Positions 8,500-15,955 of a stretch of DNA of 64,000 bases are shown one piece after another. The notes under the pieces are model-generated. The model worked only from the letters and a program-made list of their open reading frames with translations, had not been told where the DNA came from and did not search any database. A program made the position numbers and the translations under genes. Position 1 is the first letter of the stretch, and each line of letters opens with the position of its first letter. Source of the stretch: Bacteroidales bacterium H3 (GTDB lineage: Bacteria > Bacteroidota > Bacteroidia > Bacteroidales > Muribaculaceae); NCBI GenBank assembly GCA_001701135.1, contig DAAN01000026.1, forward strand, positions 1 through 64,000, written 5' to 3'.

Positions 8500-8964
8500 T
8501 CATACATCCATGATGGCGCGCACCAGCGAGGGTGACACCCCGTCGGCGATAGTCCGCTCGGGGGTAAGCCAGGCCGAGGTGAGCAGCGCCTTGAGTTCTC
8601 CGGTGTTATGCGCCGTGCGGGTGTAGCCCAGCCGCTCCATACGTATGGCGGTGGGAATCTGGTGGTCGGTGCGGATTTCGCCGAGATCCAGGCGCCGGGG
8701 CACCAGCACGATGGGTTTGCGCAGTTTCAGCGCCGAGATGATGGTGCCCATGCCTGCATGAGCCACCACTATGCGCGCCCGGTGCATATATTTTTCGAAA
8801 TCGGCAGGAGAGATAAATCCCGTGAGATGGAAGTGGCGGGGGGTGTAGTCGCCGGGGATAGCCTGCGCCACAATCTCCTCGCTGAAGAGTGAAGGCACCA
8901 CCTCGTCGAGCATTTTCAGGAAGCGGTCGAAGGGGAGCTGCGAGCCCAGTGTTGCAAATATCAT
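8500..8964 (-). CDS. Alg13/PssE-like glycosyltransferase catalytic subunit
   Basis: The 154-residue protein corresponds to the C-terminal UDP-sugar-binding half of GT-B (GT28-like) enzymes. It has the start MIFATLGSQLPFDRFL, the glycine-rich VVAHAGMGTIISAL near residue 88, and KPIVLVPRRLDLGEIRTDHQ near 104-123, which binds the UDP moiety in this family. In split enzymes (Alg13/Alg14, PssE/PssD) it must pair with a membrane-anchoring partner, and the Alg14-like gene lies directly upstream. Likely role: adding a sugar to a lipid-linked saccharide at the cytoplasmic membrane. The sugar is unknown. Confidence 0.85.
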   Translation of the reverse strand: MIFATLGSQLPFDRFLKMLDEVVPSLFSEEIVAQAIPGDYTPRHFHLTGFISPADFEKYMHRARIVVAHAGMGTIISALKLRKPIVLVPRRLDLGEIRTDHQIPTAIRMERLGYTRTAHNTGELKALLTSAWLTPERTIADGVSPSLVRAIMDV

Positions 8965-8970
8965 AAGCGA

Positions 8971-9012
8971 CAGGAGTTATTCGTGGGAGGTCAGGAGTTA
9001 TTTGTGGGAGGA
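8971..9012 (-). repeat. 21-bp tandem duplication at the Alg14-like stop codon
   Basis: Positions 8971-8991 and 8992-9012 are 19/21 identical. The right copy contains the last codons and the TAA of the Alg14-like gene; the left copy is the spacer before the Alg13-like gene. It looks like a local slippage duplication. Confidence 0.75.
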
Positions 9013-9507
9013 GGAGCACAGTGTTTCGGGCGAATCGCCCAACACGTTGCCGGCATAGCGCACACGGCCGCCGGCCAGTTCGGGCCACTGCGTGAAAGTG
9101 GCTGTGACAAACTTCGAGGCCACGCGGCCGCAGAGCGACAGATGCTCCACATTGGCTATAGAGTCTATCCATATCACCCGCCGGAGCAGACATCTGGCGG
9201 CCAGCGCCACCACCAGCCCGGGTGCGGCTCCGGTGGTTATCACCGTGTCGGGCCGGCTTTTCCACACAGCCTTCAATGCCTCGAAAAAAGCAGGGACAAG
9301 CCGCCAGAAATCAGTGCGGCTGAAATCGCGCACATGATAAAAACGGCTGTCTGACGGAATCATTCTGGCGCATCCCCGGTTGGTCGAAACGAAATCGACA
9401 TGACAGCCGGCGCCGCGGAGCCCGTCGGTGATCCGTAGCAGCTGAATCCAGTGTCCGCCAACCGATGCGGCGGCAAGCAGCCTGCGTTGTTTCTGACGTT
9501 GGGTCAT
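8998..9507 (-). CDS. Alg14/PssD-like membrane-anchoring glycosyltransferase subunit
   Basis: The 169-residue protein matches the Alg14/PssD family. It has an N-terminal LLAAASVGGHWIQLLRI (GGH motif near residue 18), DFVSTN near 39 and TVITTGAAPGLVVALAARCLLRRVIWIDSIA near 92-122. The hydrophobic segment would anchor the Alg13-like catalytic half to the membrane. It is first in the operon with the Alg13-like and MFS genes, behind a clear -7 box at 9533-9540. The pairing supports both assignments. Confidence 0.85.
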   Translation of the reverse strand: MTQRQKQRRLLAAASVGGHWIQLLRITDGLRGAGCHVDFVSTNRGCARMIPSDSRFYHVRDFSRTDFWRLVPAFFEALKAVWKSRPDTVITTGAAPGLVVALAARCLLRRVIWIDSIANVEHLSLCGRVASKFVTATFTQWPELAGGRVRYAGNVLGDSPETLCSSSHK

Positions 9508-9532
9508 TTTGTATTCTCCGTGTGTTTTGCCG

Positions 9533-9540
9533 CAAAGTTA
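9533..9540 (-). promoter_or_regulatory. -7 box for the Alg14-Alg13-MFS operon
   Basis: The minus strand reads TAACTTTG, 26 bases before the ATG at 9507, preceding the first gene of the operon. Confidence 0.65.
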
Positions 9541-9571
9541 GCAATTTTCTCCGACAACGCCAAAACGGGTA

Positions 9572-10099
9572 TCAGCGCAGACCCAGATAGAAGTGCCAGA
9601 TGGCGAGGGCTGTGGAGACCGCCACGTTGAGGGAGTGCTTGGTGCCCTCCTGGGGAATCTCGATGCAGTGGTCGCAGAGGTCGACCACGCGCTGCGCCAC
9701 TCCGTCCACTTCATGCCCGGCCACAATGGCGTAGGAGGCGCCCGGCGTCACGGGGAATTTCTCGAGGCTGACGGCACCTTTTACCAGCTCGAGGGCGCAG
9801 ACCTGCACGCCGCGCCCGCGCAGAGCCCGCACGCAGTCGGCAGTGTCCTTCCAGTATTCCCACTCCACGGTGTCCTCGGCACCGAGCGCCGTCTTGTGAA
9901 TCTCCACTGAGGGAGGAGTGGCGGTGATGCCGCAGAGGCAGATGCGCTCCACGCGGAAGGCGTCGGAAGTGCGGAACACCGAGCCTATGTTGTTGAGACT
10001 CCGTATGTTGTCGAGCACCACGGTGAGCGGCAGCTTGTCGCGACGGCGATACTGCTCGGGGGTGTCTCGGTGCATGTCGAGTATCGTTTTTTTCTCCAT
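9572..10099 (-). CDS. TrmH/SpoU-family RNA 2'-O-methyltransferase
   Basis: The 175-residue SPOUT-fold methyltransferase has the three SpoU motifs: VLDNIRSLNNIGSVFRTSDAF near residue 24, IVAGHEVDGVAQRVVDLCD near 128, and the knot/SAM-binding IPQEGTKHSLNVAVSTALAIW near 150-170. It methylates a ribose in tRNA or rRNA; the target is not deducible. The ATG at 10099 (MEKKTIL) is preferred over the upstream TTG at 10108, which sits inside the -7 box. Transcription from that box would start at or next to the ATG, so the mRNA may be leaderless. Confidence 0.88.
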   Translation of the reverse strand: MEKKTILDMHRDTPEQYRRRDKLPLTVVLDNIRSLNNIGSVFRTSDAFRVERICLCGITATPPSVEIHKTALGAEDTVEWEYWKDTADCVRALRGRGVQVCALELVKGAVSLEKFPVTPGASYAIVAGHEVDGVAQRVVDLCDHCIEIPQEGTKHSLNVAVSTALAIWHFYLGLR

Positions 10100-10105
10100 A
10101 TAGCG

Positions 10106-10113
10106 CAAAGTTA
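10106..10113 (-). promoter_or_regulatory. -7 box for the TrmH-type gene
   Basis: The minus strand reads TAACTTTG only 7 bases before the ATG at 10099, implying an almost leaderless transcript. Confidence 0.6.
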
Positions 10114-10136
10114 CGAAATTAATCGGTTTTTTTCTC

Positions 10137-10144
10137 TAACTTTG
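10137..10144 (+). promoter_or_regulatory. -7 box for rbfA
   Basis: TAACTTTG lies 45 bases before the rbfA ATG, back to back with the promoter of the divergent TrmH-type gene. Confidence 0.65.
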
Positions 10145-10188
10145 CATTCATCCTCAACGTTATAAAAGGAAAAGCACAACATAAATTT

Positions 10189-10554
10189 ATGGAAACAACA
10201 CGTCAGGCCAAGATAGCACGCCTTATTCAGAAAGAAATAAGCGAGATACTGCGGCTCCAGACAGCTAAAACCCACGGCATCATCATCTCGGTGTCGGCCG
10301 TGAGAATCTCGCCCGACCTCTCCATCGCGAAGGTCTACCTGTCGATCTTCCCGTCGGCAAAATCGCAGGAAATTCTTGAAAACCTCAAGAAGAGTTCCAA
10401 AACCATCCGCTACGAGCTGGGGCAGAAAGTGCGTCTGCAGCTCCGCAAGATACCCGAGCTGGCATTCTACCTCGACGACTCGCTCGACTACATCGAGAAC
10501 ATCGACAACCTCCTCAAAGAGGACGCCGCCCAGCACCCCTCCCCCGCCGAGTAA
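10189..10554 (+). CDS. rbfA: 30S ribosome-binding factor A
   Basis: The 121-residue KH-like protein helps mature the 5' end of 16S rRNA and assemble 30S subunits. It reads as a full-length RbfA: ARLIQKEISEILRLQ at the N-terminus, ISVSAVRISPDLSIAKVYLSIF in the middle, and the conserved YELGQKVRLQLRKIPELAFYLDDSLDY near 82-108. It is monocistronic: its own promoter lies upstream and a strong hairpin terminator follows about 50 bases after the stop. Confidence 0.93.
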   Translation: METTRQAKIARLIQKEISEILRLQTAKTHGIIISVSAVRISPDLSIAKVYLSIFPSAKSQEILENLKKSSKTIRYELGQKVRLQLRKIPELAFYLDDSLDYIENIDNLLKEDAAQHPSPAE

Positions 10555-10602
10555 CCCCTCCATAAGCCGATGTCGGCATATGGCTCTCCATCATCTTAAG
10601 CC

Positions 10603-10652
10603 AAAAAAATTGTCACCGCGGTAATAATTACCGCGGTGACAAATTTTTTTTT
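10603..10652. terminator. strong bidirectional terminator after rbfA
   Basis: An A7 run, then a perfect 15-bp stem (TTGTCACCGCGGTAA with loop TAA), then a T9 run. The symmetry lets it stop transcripts from both sides: rbfA on the plus strand and the AT-rich island genes on the minus strand. Confidence 0.92.
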
Positions 10653-10670
10653 AATGTTTTTTCCGAAATT

Positions 10671-10703
10671 GCGCCAAATGCCGGAATTGTCAAATTTAAT
10701 TCG
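10671..10703 (+). repeat. left 33-bp direct repeat flanking the AT-rich island
   Basis: This segment (starting GCGCCAAATGCCGGAATTGT) recurs at 14563-14595 with one C/T difference. The two copies bracket the AT-rich island, so they may be recombination or attachment sites, or copies of a dispersed repeat used for homologous insertion. Confidence 0.75.
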
Positions 10704-10726
10704 ATCGTCTGTTCAACTTTTAAGGA

Positions 10727-11113
10727 TCATTTTAACGGTTTAACTTTGTATGTTTCGGGCCAATCTATTGTTCTTGATGCAAGTATATCGTTTCCCAATA
10801 TTAGAGTGGCGGTAATTAAACTTGCATATATTAATATTTCAAGGGCTCTGAACTTCTTAGAGGTAGTAATGATATACCTGGAAAGAAATAACATAATAAT
10901 GCCTATAAGAGATATCAAAATATAATCCCATCTACCTAAAGGAATATAATATACCCTCGCAGCACATTCTCCTGCTTCTACACAATGATGATGCAGAATG
11001 AAAAAGATAATGAGGATATATACAATAAGTATAACTACCTTAGTCACATATTTGATTGAATTACTCATATTCTTTAATGGGGATTGCATCGTATTTATAT
11101 TGATTTCTGCCAC
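10727..11113 (-). CDS. small inner-membrane protein, unknown
   Basis: The up to 128-residue protein is not recognised. It has three hydrophobic stretches: VVILIVYILIIFFILHH near residue 27, YILISLIGIIMLFLSRYI near 64, and LEILIYASLITATLILG near 91. A Cys-containing loop lies between the first two. The start could also be the internal Met at residue 9 or 16. It is the last gene of the AT-rich minus-strand island and stands before the strong terminator at 10603-10652. Confidence 0.6.
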   Translation of the reverse strand: MAEININTMQSPLKNMSNSIKYVTKVVILIVYILIIFFILHHHCVEAGECAARVYYIPLGRWDYILISLIGIIMLFLSRYIITTSKKFRALEILIYASLITATLILGNDILASRTIDWPETYKVKPLK

Positions 11114-11235
11114 ATACGAAAAAGGATGTGGTTCTTGTGGATTACATCATCTATCAAATAGCCTTTATTATCCCCAAGTTTGTATTACAGATAGTCCATT
11201 CTTCGGGTATAAAAGCGTTCTTCTTATTGAGGATA

Positions 11236-11676
11236 TTAAAACGATATAATTCCAGCTATATCTCTATCAAATAAAGCTTTATCTATATGGAAGACAATAG
11301 ATTTCGTGATAGCTCCATACTCTTCATTGCATTGGATTACTTGACACTTTCTAAAAATACCATCTGAGCATACTGCCCATTCTTGACCCATATTTTGGAA
11401 GATGGATTGTCTTAGATTTGTGTTGAGTATTGGCAATGGGAAAGCACAAACCTCAGTAACTTCTTCACATTCAGGCACTCCATCAAAGTACGTAAGCAAA
11501 TCAGGACTTATCAGATTATGTTTGAAGGTATGATTGACCTCAAACATAAATCCGATACCTTCTATATACATAAGTTCAGTATGGGGAAGTTCACTCTTTG
11601 TATTCATATCCATATATTTGACGGAGCTTGTAGTCTTGTTGCTCAATGGTCTTTTTATCAGATTGTCTCTGAGCAT
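11236..11676 (-). CDS. hypothetical protein
   Basis: The protein of up to 146 residues is not recognised and is predicted soluble. The N-terminal 20 residues may be untranslated; MDMNTKSELP (start near 11613) is an alternative beginning. The body is acidic, rich in aromatic residues and Cys, and has no clear catalytic motif. Codon use is AT-rich like the rest of the island. An immunity-type or accessory role is conceivable but only from context. Confidence 0.55.
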   Translation of the reverse strand: MLRDNLIKRPLSNKTTSSVKYMDMNTKSELPHTELMYIEGIGFMFEVNHTFKHNLISPDLLTYFDGVPECEEVTEVCAFPLPILNTNLRQSIFQNMGQEWAVCSDGIFRKCQVIQCNEEYGAITKSIVFHIDKALFDRDIAGIISF

Positions 11677-11703
11677 AGAGCAAAATCAATGCTCCTATGG
11701 CTA

Positions 11704-12226
11704 TTATAAATAATCCTTCTTTCGTACTTTATTATTTTTGAAGTTGTCTCGTGCATTATCGAATAGATTGAAATAGTGCTTCATATTATCCAACTCCCAC
11801 CATTTGCAAATATCAACAGGATTATGGTCAAGATTATAAATCTTTGCATTCTCCATAGAAAGCACAAGGAATATGAACTTTTCAGGATATATCATTGCTA
11901 ATAATTTCATTGCATTAAAAGCGTGCAAAAGATGAGCCGGTTAATTTTCTCCATTGCTTGCTTATAACAATATTTGGCAAACTCTGCGCCATCTTTTGCT
12001 ATCAAACCTGAAATGTTGTGGTTATTTATTTCATCGGGACTACAAACAGCATAACCATTAAAGGAATATTCTGCCGTATAATATCAGTGTCCTCGACTTT
12101 TCCTGTTTACAGCAATACATGCTAGCCAAACTTCAGTAGCTACCATTGTATTTGGAATTGTAATAAAATATATTTCTATGTCTGGATGCAGATTAAATCC
12201 CGATTCTACATACTGTTTCTAATCAT
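11704..12226 (-). pseudogene. decayed hypothetical gene
   Basis: Read on the minus strand from just after the protease stop, one frame gives a protein-like sequence (VESGFNLHPDIEIYFITIP...VWLACIAVNRKSRGH). It is cut by an in-frame TGA near 12082, then resumes in the same frame (YYTAEYSFNGYAVCSPDEI...GLIAKDGAEFAKYCYKQAMEKI). Near 11935 the sense continues in another frame (LLHAFNAMKLLAMIYPEKFIF...) to a stop at 11704. So at least one nonsense change and one frameshift interrupt a gene of about 170 codons. The 74-codon frame at 11704-11928 is only its tail. Family not recognised. Confidence 0.6.
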
Positions 12227-12626
12227 TATTTTGAATTATCCGTTTATCAAAGTCTATCAGACATTTGTTCTCCATAAGGAACGGTATGCCCAAGACTCCA
12301 TGTATCTGTATGCCTGTTTCTACCTGTACTTGAGTTATGGCATCATTGGCTTCAAGGACAACAAAGGGTGCTTTATACCTTAAATCATCAAACTGCAGAT
12401 CAGCATTTACAATGAAAGTAGGTTTTAATGAGCCATCAATCCCCATGATGTTTTGATTTTCAGAAGTTAGCGTGAAGTATTCTTTGAAATGCTGATACAC
12501 GAAGTCAAAGATTACATCATTCGTAGAACCTGTGTCAATCATAAAACACAAGTTCTTCGGGTTATCTGTGGTAAGAATAAGCGGTAATCCAACCTTTTCT
12601 AAACCGTAATGTATTGGGTATTTCAT
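12219..12626 (-). CDS. retropepsin-like aspartic protease
   Basis: The 135-residue protein has the single-lobe aspartic protease signature: DTGSTNDVIF at residues 31-40 and a C-terminal GVLGIPFLMENKCLIDFDKRII, the hydrophobic strand/flap pattern of bacterial retropepsin-like proteins. Such proteins act as homodimers. No signal peptide is seen, so it should be cytosolic. Its start overlaps the stop of the phosphatase-like gene by 4 bases (ATGA), which implies translational coupling. Substrate unknown. Confidence 0.75.
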   Translation of the reverse strand: MKYPIHYGLEKVGLPLILTTDNPKNLCFMIDTGSTNDVIFDFVYQHFKEYFTLTSENQNIMGIDGSLKPTFIVNADLQFDDLRYKAPFVVLEANDAITQVQVETGIQIHGVLGIPFLMENKCLIDFDKRIIQNND

Positions 12627-13087
12627 TTTTCCTGTAATGTTAATGATTTTAATTCACATTCAATTTCTTGTAGCATCAAAGGAAGATACCCTTGTTCTAC
12701 GTTATAAAGCAAATGATTTTTATCTCCTTTATATTCATCAATTAGATGATGTCCGTAAAGTGCATAAAAAGCACATTCAACAACTAAAGGGCTTCTATTA
12801 TTTCCTCCTATACAATGCACGATAGTAGGAATATCCTTTCTGACATTATCAATGATGATTTCGGTGCATTTCATTATATTATTCCAGCCCATATCCGGCA
12901 CACACTCCTTTATAGGTAAGTGGTGATATGCAATAGAATGAGTTTTGTAATAGTCCAATAAACGTACATCCTCTTTCTCTGACACATTTATGACGGATTT
13001 AACTCCACCAAAAATATAGGGGTTTGAAACGTCCGACAAGGTTGGAAAAGGACATACTATAACATTTGCAAAGTCATATTTTTTCAT
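12623..13087 (-). CDS. dual-specificity/tyrosine phosphatase-like protein
   Basis: The 154-residue protein carries the cysteine-phosphatase P-loop HCIGGNNRS at residues 91-99 (the HCx5R pattern with nucleophile C92 and R98). An Asp in the upstream loop (VPDMGW, D65) could be the general acid. The N-terminal part (VINVSEKEDVRLLDYYKTHSIAYHHLPIKE) matches the layout of dual-specificity phosphatases. It is coupled to the retropepsin-like gene downstream and lies 19 bases after the WG-repeat gene. Substrate unknown; protein phosphotyrosine is the family default. Confidence 0.72.
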   Translation of the reverse strand: MKKYDFANVIVCPFPTLSDVSNPYIFGGVKSVINVSEKEDVRLLDYYKTHSIAYHHLPIKECVPDMGWNNIMKCTEIIIDNVRKDIPTIVHCIGGNNRSPLVVECAFYALYGHHLIDEYKGDKNHLLYNVEQGYLPLMLQEIECELKSLTLQEK

Positions 13088-13106
13088 AAGTTCTTTCTAA
13101 GAGCAT

Positions 13107-13925
13107 TCAATCAATATTCCAATAATTACTTTCATCTCCTTCAAAAGCGTCAAGTCTTGACTCCTCAATATATTTATTATAGTCATTGTTGGAATCGTAA
13201 TCTCTTGAATAGATTGGAGTGATTTTGTTTGATGTTTTTATCAACTGTTTCACTCGCATCTTTCCAGTATTATCTCGATTGTGTAGCAGCAAGAATATTT
13301 TGCCAGCACTATTGCAGACAATAGATATTACAGGATTTAACAAGTAATTATCATTGGACACAATACCAATATTTGTACCAAAATAGAATAAAATAACATT
13401 ATTATTAGGATTAACTCTAACAAAAATCTTACTTACGTTAAATTCTGCTTTGAACTCATCAATTGTGTAAGTTCTAATGTATTTTAGACCATCTAATACA
13501 ATTTTTTTATCAGCATTCCTTAAGTTTATACTACACTCTTTGTTATCCTTGACTGCTCTAAGATTATCAAGATATTTTTCATTAAGAGTCCAAATATTAT
13601 CATATTCACATGGTACTACAATGAACCCCATTGTATTGATAATACCCCAATATTGCTTATCTTCTATTACCTTGTATTTAATTACTCTCGCATACCCACA
13701 TGTAAAATAAGGATCAATCCAGATGTACTTACCAAAAGGTATAATAGACTTATTATTATAATCTATGTACGCATAGTGATAGTGAATATTTCTTACACAT
13801 GCCACTCCACATGAATACGAGTAAAAATCTCGATATTGCGGAGAAATAACAACTTCTCCACAATCATTCTTTAGTCCGTATAGACCATTTTCCTGATATA
13901 TCTCCATAAGTTCTTCTTGCGACAC
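13107..13925 (-). CDS. WG-repeat protein
   Basis: The protein of up to 272 residues opens with WG/KWG-type repeats: ENGLYGLKNDCGEVVISPQYRDFYSYSCGVACVR, then a degenerate copy (YAYIDYNNKSIIPFGKYIWIDPYFTCGYARV) and a third (YWGIINTMGFIVVPCEYDNIWTL). The C-terminal half is unlike the repeats. The longest frame starts with GTG at 13925; the ATG at 13907 (MEIYQENGLYG) is equally plausible. No signal peptide is seen. It is the first gene of the island operon. WG repeats are binding scaffolds, common in Bacteroidota; the partner here is unknown. Confidence 0.75.
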   Translation of the reverse strand: MSQEELMEIYQENGLYGLKNDCGEVVISPQYRDFYSYSCGVACVRNIHYHYAYIDYNNKSIIPFGKYIWIDPYFTCGYARVIKYKVIEDKQYWGIINTMGFIVVPCEYDNIWTLNEKYLDNLRAVKDNKECSINLRNADKKIVLDGLKYIRTYTIDEFKAEFNVSKIFVRVNPNNNVILFYFGTNIGIVSNDNYLLNPVISIVCNSAGKIFLLLHNRDNTGKMRVKQLIKTSNKITPIYSRDYDSNNDYNKYIEESRLDAFEGDESNYWNID

Positions 13926-14516
13926 AGCAAAAAGAAAGTGTAGGCTTTATGATACTTATTGCTATTCTGAAGATATCGCCAAACACCCATATCCATGCAA
14001 CAAGAAAAAGCCCACACCTGTATTGATGCAAGCGTTTCCTTTCCACAGCGATGGATATTTCTGTTAAATTGGCGATTTTTCAGAATACATCAAGTAAAAA
14101 GTGAAACACTCTTTTCAATATGTCTTAATAATAGTTTTACTTCATTGGTTGTTACTAATTTTGTTCATGTGACAAAATTAACTAATTAGCAGGACACAAG
14201 CAAATTATTCCAGCCGTATAATTCTATTATTTCAGTCATATTACCAGCACAGATGTGGGCAATAGGCTTATTTACAAAGAAAAAAACTCCAATCAGGGTG
14301 TAAAATTACAAAGATTGGAGCATATAACAATAAATCACAAACAGTGATTTATCTTCAAGAGTAAATATTTCCTACCATAATGAAGAGGAAATTCTAAGTT
14401 CGTCAAAGATTATAGCTCCTTTCAGAGAGATAATGACAGGTCGTGGAGAGGCAATATTTAATCCTGAACCATAACTCATCGGCACAGCCTCAATTATTAA
14501 AAAGTTTTCGGGGATT
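13926..14516. other. AT-rich intergenic stretch
   Basis: About 590 bases without a convincing gene. Short frames on both strands lack recognisable features. A minus-strand frame ending near 14372 (MSYGSGLNIASPRPVIISLKG...) could be the tail of a decayed protein, but I cannot assign it. No clear promoter for the island operon was identified here. Confidence 0.4.
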
Positions 14517-14595
14517 GCGCCAAATGCCGGAACGAAAACGAGCCAAATGTCGGAACGAAATCGCGCCAAATGCTGGAATTGTCAAATTTAATTCG
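14517..14595 (+). repeat. 23-bp tandem repeats ending in the right 33-bp direct repeat
   Basis: Units start at 14517, 14540 and 14563: GCGCCAAATGCCGGAACG, GAGCCAAATGTCGGAACG and GCGCCAAATGCTGGAATT, spaced exactly 23 bases. The last unit continues into the sequence shared with 10671-10703. They lie directly upstream of the AAA/DUF4143 promoter, so they could be operators, or the worn coding tail of a lost gene. Confidence 0.75.
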
Positions 14596-14603
14596 TATAT
14601 TTG
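14596..14603 (+). promoter_or_regulatory. -7 box for the AAA/DUF4143 gene
   Basis: TATATTTG fits TAnnTTTG and begins one base after the 33-bp repeat, 32 bases before the ATG at 14628. Confidence 0.65.
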
Positions 14604-14627
14604 CGCCGTAATCATTCTGTCAATCAA

Positions 14628-15908
14628 ATGGTAAAACAAAAATATCGCCAGCGTATAGCCGATGCCCTTCTATCCCGAAAACTTGCGGGAAAGGGTGCTG
14701 TGGTGATTGAAGGAGCGAAATGGTGTGGAAAAACCACTACAGCCGAACAACAGGCGCGTAGCATTCTGTATATGACCGCCCCCGGCAAAATACGGCAAAA
14801 TATCGAATTATCCGAAATAAACCCGCTGATATTACTTCGCGGCGAAAAACCCCGGCTTATCGACGAATGGCAGGTTGCTCCAAAACTTTGGGATAGCATA
14901 CGTTTTGAGGTAGATCATGCCCCGGAACTCGGACAATACATCCTTACCGGATCGTCCGTTCCGCCGGATATGTCGCAGGTGGTACACACCGGAACCGGGC
15001 GTTTCGGGTGGCTTCGCATGCGTCCCATGTCATTGTGGGAGTCGGGAGAATCCACCGGCGATATTTCTCTGGAAAATCTTTTTGACAGCCATATCGATGT
15101 TGAGGGCACTGCAAAAGCGTCTATTGAAGACATTGCATTCATAGCTTGCCGCGGAGGATGGCCTCTTGCAGTAGGCATGAACGGCATTACTGCCCTCGAT
15201 CAGGCTTTCGACTATGTTACAGCCGTAGAGACTCGCGACATCACAGCTGCCGACGGCGTGGAACGCGAACCGGCACGTGTTCACAGGCTTATGCGTTCGC
15301 TTGCCCGTCATCAGGGGACACAGGCATCTTTCAGCACTTTAAAGGCTGATATGGATGTCAATGAAGCGACCGACATCAGCACCGACACAATCGCATCATA
15401 TATTCAGGCTCTGAAAAGAATATTTGTGGTGGAAGACTCCGAGGCATGGAATCCGAATCTGCGATCAAAAACAGCGATACGCACATCCGACACACGCTAC
15501 TTTACCGACCCCTCCATCGCCACGGCAGCGCTTGGCCTGGGTCCGGCCGATCTCATTTCAGACCCTGCCACATTCGGTCTGGTATTCGAGACGCTTTGCG
15601 TGCGCGATTTACGGGTATATGCCGAGGCCATCAATGGAAATGTGTATCACTACCGTGACAAGAACGGATTGGAATGCGATGCGGTGGTGCATTTGCGCGA
15701 CGGTCGCTATGGCCTTGTGGAAATAAAACTGGGAGGCGACAGACTGATAGACGAAGGAGCGGAGACACTGAAAGCTCTTTCCAATCAGATCGATGTCACA
15801 AAAATGAAAACACCTTCGTTTATGATGGTGCTGACAGCTACCGGCGATTATGCCTACCGTCGTGCCGACAACGTGCTTGTAGTACCGGTCAGCAGTCTCA
15901 AAAATTAA
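14628..15908 (+). CDS. AAA-family ATPase with DUF4143 domain
   Basis: The 426-residue protein has a Walker [10 protein letters not shown] at residues 29-37, a Walker B-like PRLIDEWQ near 79, sensor-like ILTGSS near 105, and a C-terminal DUF4143 region ending in a PD-(D/E)xK-like strand pair ([24 protein letters not shown], residues about 345-368). This family is widespread in bacteria and archaea with no firmly known function; it often looks mobile. The start [10 protein letters not shown] follows the -7 box; the upstream TTG at 14601 lies inside that box and is rejected. Confidence 0.88.
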   Translation: MVKQKYRQRIADALLSRKLAGKGAVVIEGAKWCGKTTTAEQQARSILYMTAPGKIRQNIELSEINPLILLRGEKPRLIDEWQVAPKLWDSIRFEVDHAPELGQYILTGSSVPPDMSQVVHTGTGRFGWLRMRPMSLWESGESTGDISLENLFDSHIDVEGTAKASIEDIAFIACRGGWPLAVGMNGITALDQAFDYVTAVETRDITAADGVEREPARVHRLMRSLARHQGTQASFSTLKADMDVNEATDISTDTIASYIQALKRIFVVEDSEAWNPNLRSKTAIRTSDTRYFTDPSIATAALGLGPADLISDPATFGLVFETLCVRDLRVYAEAINGNVYHYRDKNGLECDAVVHLRDGRYGLVEIKLGGDRLIDEGAETLKALSNQIDVTKMKTPSFMMVLTATGDYAYRRADNVLVVPVSSLKN

Positions 15909-15939
15909 GTGTCAGGCGTAGAAAGTCGCTTTTTTTTGC

Positions 15940-15947
15940 TAAATTTG
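15940..15947 (+). promoter_or_regulatory. -7 box for ruvB
   Basis: TAAATTTG ends 9 bases before the ruvB ATG, so the transcript leader must be only a few bases long. Confidence 0.6.
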
Positions 15948-15955
15948 CGGTGAAT

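Noticed and set aside
14372..14569. 65-codon minus-strand frame near the tandem repeats
   Set aside because: Half of it is translation of the 23-bp repeats; the other half has no recognisable family. It may be a relic but cannot be supported as a gene.
14517..14595. CRISPR-like short repeats
   Set aside because: The units are contiguous, imperfect and have no unique spacers or cas genes nearby.
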